DNA from: Idiomarina sp. UBA6142
GTDB taxonomy: Bacteria > Pseudomonadota > Gammaproteobacteria > Enterobacterales > Alteromonadaceae
Direction: 5' to 3'
Assembly (NCBI GenBank): GCA_002423905.1
Contig: DIVC01000055.1
Span: forward strand, 1-8,063
DNA: 8,063 nt
The position numbers and the translations under genes are program-made. Shown here piece by piece: positions 1 to 6,970 of this stretch; positions within the stretch are counted from its first letter, which is position 1; every line of letters starts with the position of its first letter. A model generated the notes under the pieces. It was not told the DNA's origin. It ran no database searches and worked only from the letters and a program-made list of their open reading frames with translations.

Positions 1-1553
1 GTAAGCGGATTACGCTGCTCACGCGGTATCCGACCACGGACGAAATAGCCCATCAGTACCGGTACTAAGGTAATGGCTAATAGTGCCGCAGCGGCCATGG
101 CAAAGGTTTTGGTGTAAGCCAAGGGCGCAAATAATCGACCTTCTTGGGCTTCGAGCGCGAATACCGGCACAAAGCTAATAGTAATGATGAGCAATGATAG
201 AAACAGCGCCGGCCCGACTTCACTGCTGGCTTTGCCAATCAACTGCCAATGTGCTGCTCCACGCGGTTCATGACCATGTTCATGGCGATACTGCTCAAGC
301 TGCTTATGGGCGTTTTCCACCATCACAATTGCGGCGTCTACTAGGGCGCCAATGGCAATGGCAATACCGCCTAAACTCATAATATTGGCGTTAATACCCA
401 ACCACCGCATCACGGCAAAACTCATTAGTACCGCTAATGGCAGGGTAATCACCGCGACCAATGTCGACCGCAGATGCAGTAAAAACAGCAAGGTGATGAG
501 CGCCACAAAGGCCATTTCTTCGAGCAGTTTTTGCCGAAGATTATCAACCGCCCGGTCAATTAAGCCGGAACGGTCATAGGTCGTGACTATTTCCACCCCT
601 GCTGGCAGGCCATTTTGTAACTGCGCTAGTTTTTCTTGTACCGCGGTAATGGTTGCCCGGGCATTTTCGCCATGGCGCATCACCACGATGCCACCAACCA
701 CCTCACCTTCGCCGTTCAACTCGGCAATCCCACGCCGACTCTCTGGGCCGCGCCGCACGGTGGCAACATCCGCTAGAGTGATCACTTCACCGGCTTGACT
801 CTGTATCGGTAACGGCAGTTGCCGTAAGTCAGCCAATGATTGCAAGTAGCCGGTGCCGCGCACCATGTACTCGGCCTCAGCCATGCTGATAATACCGCCG
901 CCGACCTCGTTGTTAGCGCTGCGGATGGTCTGCTCAATAGCCTCGAGCGTTAGCCCATAGGCCTGCAACCGTCGCGGCTCTACCACCACTTGATAGGCTT
1001 GCACCATACCGCCGACAGTGGCCACTTCGGCCACGCCATTCACACTTTGCAATTCTTGCTTTAAGAACCAGTTCTGCAAGCTGGTCAGTTGCCCCAAGTC
1101 ATGCTGACCGCTGCGGTCAACCAAGGCATATTGGTAAATCCAGCCAACCCCACTGGCATCAGGGCCAAGACTTGGATTCACCCCTGCGGGTAAGCGCTCG
1201 CGGGCCTGATTGAGATACTCCAGCACGCGGCTGCGAGCCCAATACAGATCGGTACCATCGGCGAATAACACATATAAATACGAATCACCAAAGAATGAAT
1301 AACCACGCACATCAGTGGCGCCGGGCACCGACAGCATCACATTCGCCAGCGGCCAAGTCACTTGCTGCTCAACGATTTCTGGCGCCTGTCCTGAGTAGGA
1401 GGTTTTGATGATCACCTGCACGTCGGACAGGTCGGGAATGGCATCTACCGCTGTCGACAGCATGGCGCGCCAGCCCAACCATGCGGCCAGCATGGCAGCC
1501 AGCAGTACCAGCAAGCGATTACGTAGCGACCATAAAATAATATTAGTGAGCAT
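1..1553 (-). CDS. cusA: Cu(I)/Ag(I) RND efflux pump CusA, N-terminal 517 residues (cut by window edge)
   Basis: This is the inner-membrane, proton-driven pump of a CusCBA-type system that moves Cu(I)/Ag(I) out of the periplasm and probably the cytoplasm. The frame is open from the ATG at 1553 to the window edge, about half of the usual ~1,040 residues. Seen: a TM1 hydrophobic segment at about residues 10-30; the family string [17 protein letters not shown]; the porter-domain motifs [20 protein letters not shown] and [11 protein letters not shown]; and TM4 with [19 protein letters not shown], in which Asp406 matches the proton-relay Asp405 of E. coli CusA. These signatures fit the monovalent-metal CusA branch better than CzcA. 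The E. coli relay methionines M391, M410, M486 and M501 have counterparts here (M392, M411, M486, M501), but M271 and M403 are replaced by Ser272 and Leu404. A His-rich stretch (HEHGHE, 424-429) lies in the loop after TM4. The start overlaps the cusB end by 11 bases and has GGAG six bases upstream (1560-1563), so translational coupling is likely. The three-Met binding site (E. coli M573/M623/M672) lies outside the window. Confidence 0.95.
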   Translation of the reverse strand, partial: MLTNIILWSLRNRLLVLLAAMLAAWLGWRAMLSTAVDAIPDLSDVQVIIKTSYSGQAPEIVEQQVTWPLANVMLSVPGATDVRGYSFFGDSYLYVLFADGTDLYWARSRVLEYLNQARERLPAGVNPSLGPDASGVGWIYQYALVDRSGQHDLGQLTSLQNWFLKQELQSVNGVAEVATVGGMVQAYQVVVEPRRLQAYGLTLEAIEQTIRSANNEVGGGIISMAEAEYMVRGTGYLQSLADLRQLPLPIQSQAGEVITLADVATVRRGPESRRGIAELNGEGEVVGGIVVMRHGENARATITAVQEKLAQLQNGLPAGVEIVTTYDRSGLIDRAVDNLRQKLLEEMAFVALITLLFLLHLRSTLVAVITLPLAVLMSFAVMRWLGINANIMSLGGIAIAIGALVDAAIVMVENAHKQLEQYRHEHGHEPRGAAHWQLIGKASSEVGPALFLSLLIITISFVPVFALEAQEGRLFAPLAYTKTFAMAAAALLAITLVPVLMGYFVRGRIPREQRNPL

Positions 1554-2790
1554 GCCCGTCTCCAGTGCTGCTAGCGGCGGAGAAATTACTGCGTAGGCTG
1601 GCCTCAGAATCAAGTAAGAACTGGCCCGAGGTCACCACCCGCTCGCCCTCACTTAAACCATGCAAAATCTCCGCATAATCATTGATTATCAGCCCAACAT
1701 GCACCTCGCGCTGGACAAATTCGCCGCTATCTTGCTGCACTATCACGCGATTATTGGCGCCGGTTATGATCAAACTCTCAAGTGGTATCGCCAACGCCTG
1801 ACGCTTGGGCCCACCATACAACTCTACCTGTGCTTGCATGCCTACTGCCAAAGCCGCCGTAGCAGCTTGCTGTGGCAGCAGTATCCGCGCGCGCTGGGTG
1901 CGGCTGACTGGGTCAAGTTCGGGGTAAATGTAATCAATGCTGCTTGCAAAACCATGTAATGCTGCTACGGCCAAGCTAATATCCGCCGGCGCACCCACTC
2001 GCAACCAATCGGCATAGCGCTCTGGTATATCGGCAATCAGCCAAAACTGATTGGCGCCGGTGATGGTGAACAACTCAGTAGTGGGCTGCACGTACATGCC
2101 TTCAGCCACATTAAGTGCGGTCACCACCCCAGCATGGGGAGCGTACACCGGCACACGGTAGAGCAACTCGCCGCTACGTTGTAGCTGATTAATGAGTTCG
2201 GCGCTAACGCCCAATAGCTCGAGCCGCATGCGCGCATCGCGCAGCAAACGCTCACGTTGGCTGCCACTGGCCACCTCGCGAGCTTGCAGAAAATCTTGCT
2301 GGGCCACCACCAGTTCTTGACTATACATTTCGTACAGCAGGTCGCCTTGCTGCACCACCTGCCCTTCACTGCGAACGGCGAGCCGCTCTAACCAGCCCGA
2401 AGCCCGGGGGTGAATATGATGACGCGCGTTATCGTTCCATTGTACGCTGGCTAAGGTCGGGTAATAGCGCCAAAACGTGCGCTGTTCCGCGCTACTGGTG
2501 CGAATGCCAAGCTGTTGTTGCATACCTGCATCAACGCTAATGCTGACTTGCCGTTGGCTGCCGGTTTTACGAGCCACTAAGTCCATGCCACAGATCGGGC
2601 AGCTACCGGGCTCACCCTGCACAATATGCGGATGCATAGGGCACACGTAAAGGTTCGCCTCAGCCGGCTTGGTCGGCTCGAGTTGATGCGCTGAATGATC
2701 GTGCTGTTGTAGCACGAAGGCAGCTGATGATAACGGCGCGAGCACTAAGCTGGCCCAGCAAAACCACAGCAAAAAATAACGAATAGACAT
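1543..2790 (-). CDS. cusB: RND efflux periplasmic adaptor CusB with N-terminal heavy-metal-binding domain
   Basis: This is the membrane-fusion protein that would join CusA to an outer-membrane channel and hand Cu(I)/Ag(I) to the pump; it has 415 residues, typical for CusB. In order: a signal peptide (residues 1-25, ending near LSSAA); a short His-containing linker (HDHSAH); a heavy-metal-binding module at about 48-72 with C50-P-M52-H-P, then C64-P-I-C67-G-M69-D-L; a split lipoyl/barrel-sandwich domain (from about 126, [20 protein letters not shown], and resuming at about 216, [19 protein letters not shown]) around a helical hairpin at about 160-205; then beta-barrel and membrane-proximal domains; and a His-ending tail (GDGHAH). 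The frame can be extended five codons to a TTG at 2805, but the ATG at 2790 is preferred because GGAG lies nine bases upstream and the signal peptide starts cleanly there. It follows the Cys-rich gene by 44 bases and overlaps cusA by 11, so the three probably form one operon. The fold and role are secure; metal specificity is inferred from the CusA partner. Confidence 0.93.
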   Translation of the reverse strand: MSIRYFLLWFCWASLVLAPLSSAAFVLQQHDHSAHQLEPTKPAEANLYVCPMHPHIVQGEPGSCPICGMDLVARKTGSQRQVSISVDAGMQQQLGIRTSSAEQRTFWRYYPTLASVQWNDNARHHIHPRASGWLERLAVRSEGQVVQQGDLLYEMYSQELVVAQQDFLQAREVASGSQRERLLRDARMRLELLGVSAELINQLQRSGELLYRVPVYAPHAGVVTALNVAEGMYVQPTTELFTITGANQFWLIADIPERYADWLRVGAPADISLAVAALHGFASSIDYIYPELDPVSRTQRARILLPQQAATAALAVGMQAQVELYGGPKRQALAIPLESLIITGANNRVIVQQDSGEFVQREVHVGLIINDYAEILHGLSEGERVVTSGQFLLDSEASLRSNFSAASSTGDGHAH

Positions 2791-2799
2791 GATCACACA

Positions 2800-2803
2800 C
2801 TCC
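2800..2803 (-). promoter_or_regulatory. Ribosome binding site deciding the cusB start
   Basis: GGAG on the minus strand lies nine bases before the ATG at 2790. It overlaps the codons right after the alternative TTG at 2805 and therefore could not serve that TTG. This supports the ATG start and a 415-residue product. Confidence 0.6.
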
Positions 2804-2834
2804 AAAGCAATTGTTTAAACGGACAAAACAAGCT

Positions 2835-3215
2835 TTAGCTGTGGTGGGGTGGACGCTCTAACGGTGAGGTTGAATAATGTGGTGCAGTAATGAGGATAGT
2901 AGAACGTACACTATCGGCGTTGGCCGGTGAATAACTACTGGTGGTTAACAAACCAGCGCTGCTAGCACTACAGAAATGCTGACAATCGCTACAACTATTG
3001 TCACAACTGACATGGCTGACGGCTCGCTCCGTAGTCAGCTGTACCGCACTGCCTTCAGCTTCCGCCGGACAACAGGCGTGTTGCTCATCGGCCATCGCTT
3101 CGGCGCTGCCTTGCTGCGCAGTAGCGACTGGCTCCATCGGCATAGCAACAGCAGCTGGAGCCGAAATCGGCCCCAGCATCAGTATTACCATGAGCATGCG
3201 TAGCAAAATAATCAT
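2835..3215 (-). CDS. Small exported Cys/His-rich protein, CopL/DUF2946-like, heading the cus operon
   Basis: The product has 126 residues and I cannot assign it to a family with certainty. Seen: a hydrophobic, Met-rich N-terminal signal sequence (1 to about 24, ending PAAVA before MPMEP); a polar Ala/Glu-rich stretch; then clustered potential metal ligands H46, C48-C49, H68, C71, C75, C78, H80 and C82, the last forming a CxxxCxxCxHxC array; and a C-terminus rich in Ser/Thr that ends RPPHHS. Short exported proteins with a leader peptide, Cys/His clusters and an RPP-type tail sit at the head of copper operons in many Proteobacteria (CopL-like and DUF2946 proteins). That resemblance and the cusBA genes 44 bases downstream suggest periplasmic copper binding or copper-responsive control of the operon. 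The ATG at 3215 has no Shine-Dalgarno sequence and coincides with the predicted transcription start. In-frame ATGs at 3197, 3191 and 3179 are alternatives, also without a good ribosome site. The reading frame is well supported; the function is inferred. Confidence 0.72.
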   Translation of the reverse strand: MIILLRMLMVILMLGPISAPAAVAMPMEPVATAQQGSAEAMADEQHACCPAEAEGSAVQLTTERAVSHVSCDNSCSDCQHFCSASSAGLLTTSSYSPANADSVRSTILITAPHYSTSPLERPPHHS

Positions 3216-3221
3216 GCTGAC

Positions 3222-3250
3222 ATTATAGGCTCAACGCGCACAATTACCAA
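3222..3250 (-). promoter_or_regulatory. Sigma70 promoter for the Cys-rich gene and cusBA, embedded in the end of the peptidase gene
   Basis: A perfect -10 TATAAT (3227-3222) is preceded, after a 17-base spacer, by the -35 TTGGTA (3250-3245, 4 of 6 consensus). The -35 overlaps the last Trp codon and stop of the upstream peptidase gene. Counting to the usual +1 puts transcription start on the A of the ATG at 3215. The spacer is an ordinary 17 bases, not the 19-20 of MerR/CueR-activated promoters, and I see no CueR-type or CusR-type dyad. The position of the copper-responsive element, if there is one, is therefore unexplained. Confidence 0.65.
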
Positions 3251-5304
3251 ATTTTGACGCGATTTTCTGGTGCAACATACATAGCATCACCTTCTTGTAC
3301 CTCAAAGGCTTCGTAGAATGCTGGTACGTTAACCACGGTGCCATTAACGCGGAAGTTTGGCGGTGAGTGTGGGCCGCGAACCACTTGGGTACGCATAGCT
3401 TCATCACGCATTTTGTTCTTCCATACTTGGCCCCAGCCTAAGAATACCCGTTGCTGGCCGGTAAAACCGTCAAGCACGGGTGCTTCTTGGCCTTGCAATG
3501 AGTTCATGTAAGCACGGTATGAGATGGTTAAACCAGCTAAGTCACCGATGTTCTCACCCAGTGCTAAATTGCCGTTGATGAACAAGCCCGGCAATGCTTC
3601 ATAGGTTGAGTATTGCTCGGCCAATTTGTTGGCTCGTAGTTCGAACGCTGCGCGGTCTTCGTCAGTCCACCAGCTATTCAAGTTACCATCACCATCATAT
3701 TTCGAGCCTTGGTCGTCAAAACCATGGCCTAACTCGTGACCGATAACCGCACCAATGCCGCCGTAGTTGACCGCATCTTCAGCGTTCATGTCAAAGAATG
3801 GCGGCTGTAAAATACCGGCTGGGAAGACGATCTCGTTACGCACAGGGCTGTAGTATGCATTCACTGTTTGCGGTGTCATACCCCAGTCTTCTGCTTTCAC
3901 TGGCTGACCAATTTTGCCCACTGTTTCGGCAAAATCGAACGCCGCAGCGCGCTTGTAGTTGCCGACTAAGTCATCGGCAACCACAGCTAAGTCTGAGTAG
4001 TCACGGAACTCGCTTGGGTAGCCAATGTACGGCGTGAACTTGCTGAGTTTTTCCAAGGCTTTGGCTTTGGTATCGGCTGTCATCCACTCCAGATCGTTGA
4101 TTGATTCGCCGTAGGCGGTGATCAAGTTCGCGACCAATTGTTCCATGCGCGCTTTGGCCGCTGGCGGGAAGTGTTTGGCCACATACAATTCACCCAGAGC
4201 TTCGCCGAGGACGCCGTCAGTGGCATCCACTGCGCGTTTCCATAATGGTTCTTGCTCGGGAGTACCGTTCAATACTTTGCCGTAGAATTCAAACCGGCGC
4301 GTGCTCATGGCTTCGGTTAAGGCGCCAGCAAAACGGTCTGCTGTTTTGAAGGTCATGTAGTTCTTCCAACTATCCACGCTGATGCCAGCAAATGCCGCAC
4401 CGAAGGCTTCAAAATAGGACGGTTGGCGAATAATTGCTTCATCAACGCTTACGCCCATAGAACTGATGTATGTAGCGAAATCAAAGCTACCGAATAACGC
4501 TTGTACCTCAGCAATGGTTTTTTTGTTGTAGGTTTTGTCAGCATTGCGGCTTTCTACCCGCGTCCACTGCATCTCTGCTAGTTGGGTCTCTAAGGCTAAA
4601 ATATCAGCAGCGGCAGCCGTTGCATTGGCGTGACCGACATAGGCTAAAATATCGCCAACGTAAGCTTGATAAGCAGCACGAATTTCGACAAATTTCTCAT
4701 CGCTGCTCAGGTAGTATTCACGATCGGGCAAACCTAAACCAGACTGCGACATGTAGACCGCATTCACTTCTGGATTTTTGGCATCAGCATTGACCCAGAA
4801 ACCAAACGGCGCGCTGATCCCTAATTTACCCAGGTTGGCCATTTGTACGGCAACCTCGGTATGGTTACTGACACTGGTAATGGCGTTTAATTCTGGGCTA
4901 ATCGGTTGAATACCCAAACTATTGCGACGTTCAGTATCAATGTAGCTGTTGTAGAATGCGCCAATTTTCGCGGCGTTAGTGCCCTCGGCTTGGGGTTGCG
5001 CGGCGGCTTCTTCAATAATGGCGCGCAAACGTGCTTGATTTTCATCACGCAAATCTAAGAATGCACCAATGCGTGACTGGTCGCCTGGCATTTCGGTGTT
5101 GTTGAACCAAGTACCGTTCACAAACATGAACAAATCATCTTGTGGCCGCACGTTGGTATCAAAGTTTTCTAACACTAAGCCTGAAGTCAGCTGTTGCTGT
5201 ACTTGCCCAGTTTGGTTGGTCTGCGTTTCAGTGCTTTGCGGCGAGCAGGCAGCAAGGCCAAGAGCCAAGGCCACGCTCAAGGCAATGGTATTGATTTTCT
5301 TCAT
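3244..5304 (-). CDS. pepO: M13-family (PepO/neprilysin-like) zinc metallopeptidase lipoprotein
   Basis: This is a zinc-dependent endopeptidase expected to cut short peptides in the periplasm while lipid-anchored. The 686 residues match the full family length. Seen: a lipoprotein signal with lipobox LAAC and Cys20; a Gln/Thr-rich linker; the M13 N-terminal domain from about residue 45 (NFDTNVRPQDDLFMFVNGTW); the NAYYSPVRNEIVFPAGILQ strand (Asn482), which in the family binds the substrate backbone; the zinc motif H523-E-L-G-H527; and the third ligand E584 in GENIGDLAG, with D588 next to it. The C-terminus ends RVKIW, so the Cys of the mammalian CxxW ending is absent but the terminal Trp is kept. 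The start has GGGGAA about four bases upstream. Residues after Cys20 are Ser-Pro, so there is no Asp+2 inner-membrane retention signal; by the enterobacterial Lol rule this predicts the outer membrane. It has its own promoter and sits after the lpdA terminator; no terminator separates it from the cus unit 28 bases on. The substrate is unknown and the gene symbol is by family resemblance. Confidence 0.93.
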   Translation of the reverse strand: MKKINTIALSVALALGLAACSPQSTETQTNQTGQVQQQLTSGLVLENFDTNVRPQDDLFMFVNGTWFNNTEMPGDQSRIGAFLDLRDENQARLRAIIEEAAAQPQAEGTNAAKIGAFYNSYIDTERRNSLGIQPISPELNAITSVSNHTEVAVQMANLGKLGISAPFGFWVNADAKNPEVNAVYMSQSGLGLPDREYYLSSDEKFVEIRAAYQAYVGDILAYVGHANATAAAADILALETQLAEMQWTRVESRNADKTYNKKTIAEVQALFGSFDFATYISSMGVSVDEAIIRQPSYFEAFGAAFAGISVDSWKNYMTFKTADRFAGALTEAMSTRRFEFYGKVLNGTPEQEPLWKRAVDATDGVLGEALGELYVAKHFPPAAKARMEQLVANLITAYGESINDLEWMTADTKAKALEKLSKFTPYIGYPSEFRDYSDLAVVADDLVGNYKRAAAFDFAETVGKIGQPVKAEDWGMTPQTVNAYYSPVRNEIVFPAGILQPPFFDMNAEDAVNYGGIGAVIGHELGHGFDDQGSKYDGDGNLNSWWTDEDRAAFELRANKLAEQYSTYEALPGLFINGNLALGENIGDLAGLTISYRAYMNSLQGQEAPVLDGFTGQQRVFLGWGQVWKNKMRDEAMRTQVVRGPHSPPNFRVNGTVVNVPAFYEAFEVQEGDAMYVAPENRVKIW

Positions 5305-5343
5305 AGTATTCCCCGTATGATGTTCGCTGGATGGTTGATGCGC

Positions 5344-5372
5344 ATTTTAGCACGCGCTTTTACGTGTCCTAA
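5344..5372 (-). promoter_or_regulatory. Extended -10 promoter for the M13 peptidase gene
   Basis: On the minus strand TGC precedes TAAAAT (5349-5344), giving an extended -10 of the TGnTATAAT type. A weak -35, TTAGGA (5372-5367), stands 17 bases upstream. The predicted start near 5337 leaves a leader of about 33 bases carrying the GGGGAA ribosome site. The discriminator after the -10 is GC-rich (GCGC). Confidence 0.55.
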
Positions 5373-5397
5373 CATAGCTGATTCACTGCTTGTGGAC

Positions 5398-5434
5398 AAT
5401 AAAAAACCGGCCCATGCAGCGCACAGACCGGTTT
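5398..5434 (-). terminator. Rho-independent terminator after lpdA
   Basis: Read on the minus strand, AAACCGGTC (5434-5426) and GGCCGGTTT (5412-5404) form a 9-bp stem with one T-G wobble around a 13-base loop. The stem is followed at once by TTT, then ATT, so six Ts run in a row at 5406-5401. It begins 25 bases past the lpdA stop and closes the pyruvate dehydrogenase unit, separating it from the peptidase gene. Confidence 0.88.
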
Positions 5435-5459
5435 GTTTATCGCATTAGCTAAACGCCAT

Positions 5460-6893
5460 TTATTGCTTTTTCACGGCCTTTTTGTTCGGCAGGTCGGTGA
5501 TTGAGCCTTCGTACACTTCTGCCGCCAAGCCAATGGACTCGTGCAGCGTTGGGTGGGCGTGTACGGTCAAGGCGATATCTTCAGCGTCACAACCCATTTC
5601 GATGGCTAAGCAGATTTCGCCGAGTAATTCGCCAGCGTTGGGGCCAACGGTAGCGCCACCGATGATGCGGTGATTCTTGTCGAACAACAACTTGGTCATA
5701 CCGTCGGTGGCACCTTGCGCAATAGCACGGCCAGACGCTGACCATGGGAATACCGCTACTTCGTAGTCGATACCTTGCTCTTTGGCTTCTTTCTCCGTTA
5801 AACCAGCCCAGGCCAGTTCTGGATCAGTATAGGCAATAGATGGAATCACTTTCGGATCAAAGTAATGCTTCTTGCCAGCGATCACTTCGGCGGCTACGTG
5901 GCCTTCATGCACCGCTTTGTGTGCCAACATTGGTTGACCAATCAGGTCGCCGATAGCGAAGATATTCTTCACGTTGGTACGCAATTGCTTGTCCACTTCA
6001 ATGAAGCCGCGGTCAGTGACTTTCACCCCGGCTTTTTCAGCAGCCACTTTCTTACCGTTTGGTGAGCGGCCAACAGCCACTAACACGGCGTCATATTTGA
6101 CTGGATCTTTCGGCGCTTTGTCGCCTTCAAAGGTGACATAAATGCCATCTTTCTTGGCGTCGACTTTGGCCGCTTTGGTGCTGAGCATGATGTTGTCGAA
6201 CTTCGACTTAATCATCTTCATGTAAGCTTTCATGATGTCTTTATCAGCGGGCGGGATCAGCTGGTCGGTCATTTCAACCACGTCTACTGTAGCACCTAAG
6301 GCGCTGTACACGGTGCCCATTTCTAGACCGATGATACCACCACCTAAAATCAGCATGCGCTTAGGAATAAAACGCAGTTCCAGCGCCGCCGTCGAGTCCC
6401 AGATACGCTCATCATCGTGTGGCACAAATGGCAATTTGATCGACTGTGAGCCCGTGGCAATAATGGCATGCTCAAAGTTTACTAGCGTTTCTTTACCGTC
6501 TTTGTCGGTGACTTTGAGTTGTTTATCGCTGACAAATTCGCCGTTGCCGGTGACCACTTGCACTTTACGCATTTTTGCCATTTGCGCTAAGCCACCGGTT
6601 AAGGTGCCAATCACTTTTTCGTCTTTGTGTTGACGAATTTTATCGAGGTCAATTTTGGGTGCGGCAAACTCAACGCCTTCGGCGCCCATGTGCTTGGCAT
6701 CTTCAATGTGCTTGGCCAAGTGCAACAGTGCTTTTGACGGAATACAGCCGACGTTTAAACAAACGCCGCCAAGCACGTTATAGCGCTCAACGATAACAGC
6801 TTCTAGGCCTAAATCGGCAGCGCGAAAGGCAGCTGAATAGCCACCTGGGCCGCCGCCTAAAATAACGACTTGGGTTTTCACTTGATTGCTCAT
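5460..6893 (-). CDS. lpdA: Dihydrolipoyl dehydrogenase (E3) of pyruvate and 2-oxoglutarate dehydrogenase complexes
   Basis: This FAD enzyme reoxidises the dihydrolipoyl groups of E2 and passes electrons to NAD+. Its 477 residues compare with 474 in E. coli. Seen: the FAD dinucleotide fold GGGPGG (13-18); the redox disulfide C45-LNVG-C50; the NAD-binding GGGIIG (184-189); the second FAD contact IFAIGD (Asp316); and the dimer-interface active site H447 and E452 in HAHPTLHE, where the His-Glu pair of the partner subunit protonates the thiol. The ATG at 6893 has AGAGG five bases upstream, a strong ribosome site. It follows aceF by 111 bases with its own promoter in the gap, as in enterobacteria, where separate lpd transcription supplies E3 to more than one complex. 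All catalytic residues are present and nothing is disrupted. Confidence 0.98.
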   Translation of the reverse strand: MSNQVKTQVVILGGGPGGYSAAFRAADLGLEAVIVERYNVLGGVCLNVGCIPSKALLHLAKHIEDAKHMGAEGVEFAAPKIDLDKIRQHKDEKVIGTLTGGLAQMAKMRKVQVVTGNGEFVSDKQLKVTDKDGKETLVNFEHAIIATGSQSIKLPFVPHDDERIWDSTAALELRFIPKRMLILGGGIIGLEMGTVYSALGATVDVVEMTDQLIPPADKDIMKAYMKMIKSKFDNIMLSTKAAKVDAKKDGIYVTFEGDKAPKDPVKYDAVLVAVGRSPNGKKVAAEKAGVKVTDRGFIEVDKQLRTNVKNIFAIGDLIGQPMLAHKAVHEGHVAAEVIAGKKHYFDPKVIPSIAYTDPELAWAGLTEKEAKEQGIDYEVAVFPWSASGRAIAQGATDGMTKLLFDKNHRIIGGATVGPNAGELLGEICLAIEMGCDAEDIALTVHAHPTLHESIGLAAEVYEGSITDLPNKKAVKKQ

Positions 6894-6933
6894 GACGACC
6901 TCTTTCTTTAAGAATGCATTGTGTTAGCACGAA

Positions 6934-6956
6934 TGGGGCGCATTATAGCAGCCCCA
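6934..6956. repeat. Perfect 6-bp inverted repeat framing the lpdA -10 box
   Basis: TGGGGC (6934-6939) and GCCCCA (6951-6956) are exact reverse complements 11 bases apart, with the -10 hexamer in the interval. Because the predicted +1 (near 6935) lies inside the downstream arm, it cannot form a transcript hairpin from this promoter. It could be an operator, or chance in a GC-rich patch. It does not resemble the PdhR site (ATTGGTnnnACCAAT). Confidence 0.35.
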
Positions 6957-6970
6957 GCGCCGATTGTTTA
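6942..6970 (-). promoter_or_regulatory. Extended -10 promoter of lpdA
   Basis: On the minus strand TGC precedes a perfect TATAAT (6947-6942), with the -35 TAAACA (6970-6965, 4 of 6 consensus) after a 17-base spacer. The predicted start is near 6935, giving a leader of about 42 bases before the lpdA ATG. The GC-rich discriminator (GCGCCCC) is of the kind that makes start sites sensitive to ppGpp in enterobacteria; that effect here is inference only. Confidence 0.72.

Noticed and set aside
194..798. Three plus-strand frames in the first 800 bases
   Set aside because: They are antisense to cusA, whose frame is continuous from 1553 to the window edge with clear family motifs.
1660..1959. Plus-strand open frame of 99 codons inside cusB
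   Set aside because: It lies wholly antisense to a strongly supported gene, has no recognisable domain or ribosome site, and is explained by the codon use of cusB.
2121..2369. Minus-strand frame of 82 codons in another phase within cusB
   Set aside because: Same strand but out of frame with cusB across its hairpin domain; Cys/Trp-rich chance product with no ribosome site.
2803..2805. TTG as the cusB start, five codons earlier
   Set aside because: The GGAG lies after this TTG and at proper distance from the ATG at 2790, where the signal peptide also begins.
2791..2834. Terminator or attenuator between the Cys-rich gene and cusB
   Set aside because: Only an AT-rich 6-bp TTGTTT/AAACAA pairing is possible, with no GC stem and no T-tract.
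2976..3228. Two plus-strand frames over the Cys-rich gene
   Set aside because: The minus-strand frame has a signal peptide, a clustered Cys/His pattern and a promoter; the plus-strand frames have none of these.
3222..3250. CueR/MerR-type promoter for the cus operon
   Set aside because: The spacer is 17 bases, not 19-20, and there is no dyad in it resembling the CueR consensus.
5305..5448. Possible small plus-strand gene over the peptidase-lpdA gap
   Set aside because: The open frame begins inside antisense peptidase sequence and crosses the lpdA terminator; no promoter or ribosome site on the plus strand.
6232..6633. Plus-strand open frame of 133 codons inside lpdA
   Set aside because: It mirrors the NAD-binding and central region of lpdA on the opposite strand; low-complexity Ser-rich product, no start signal.
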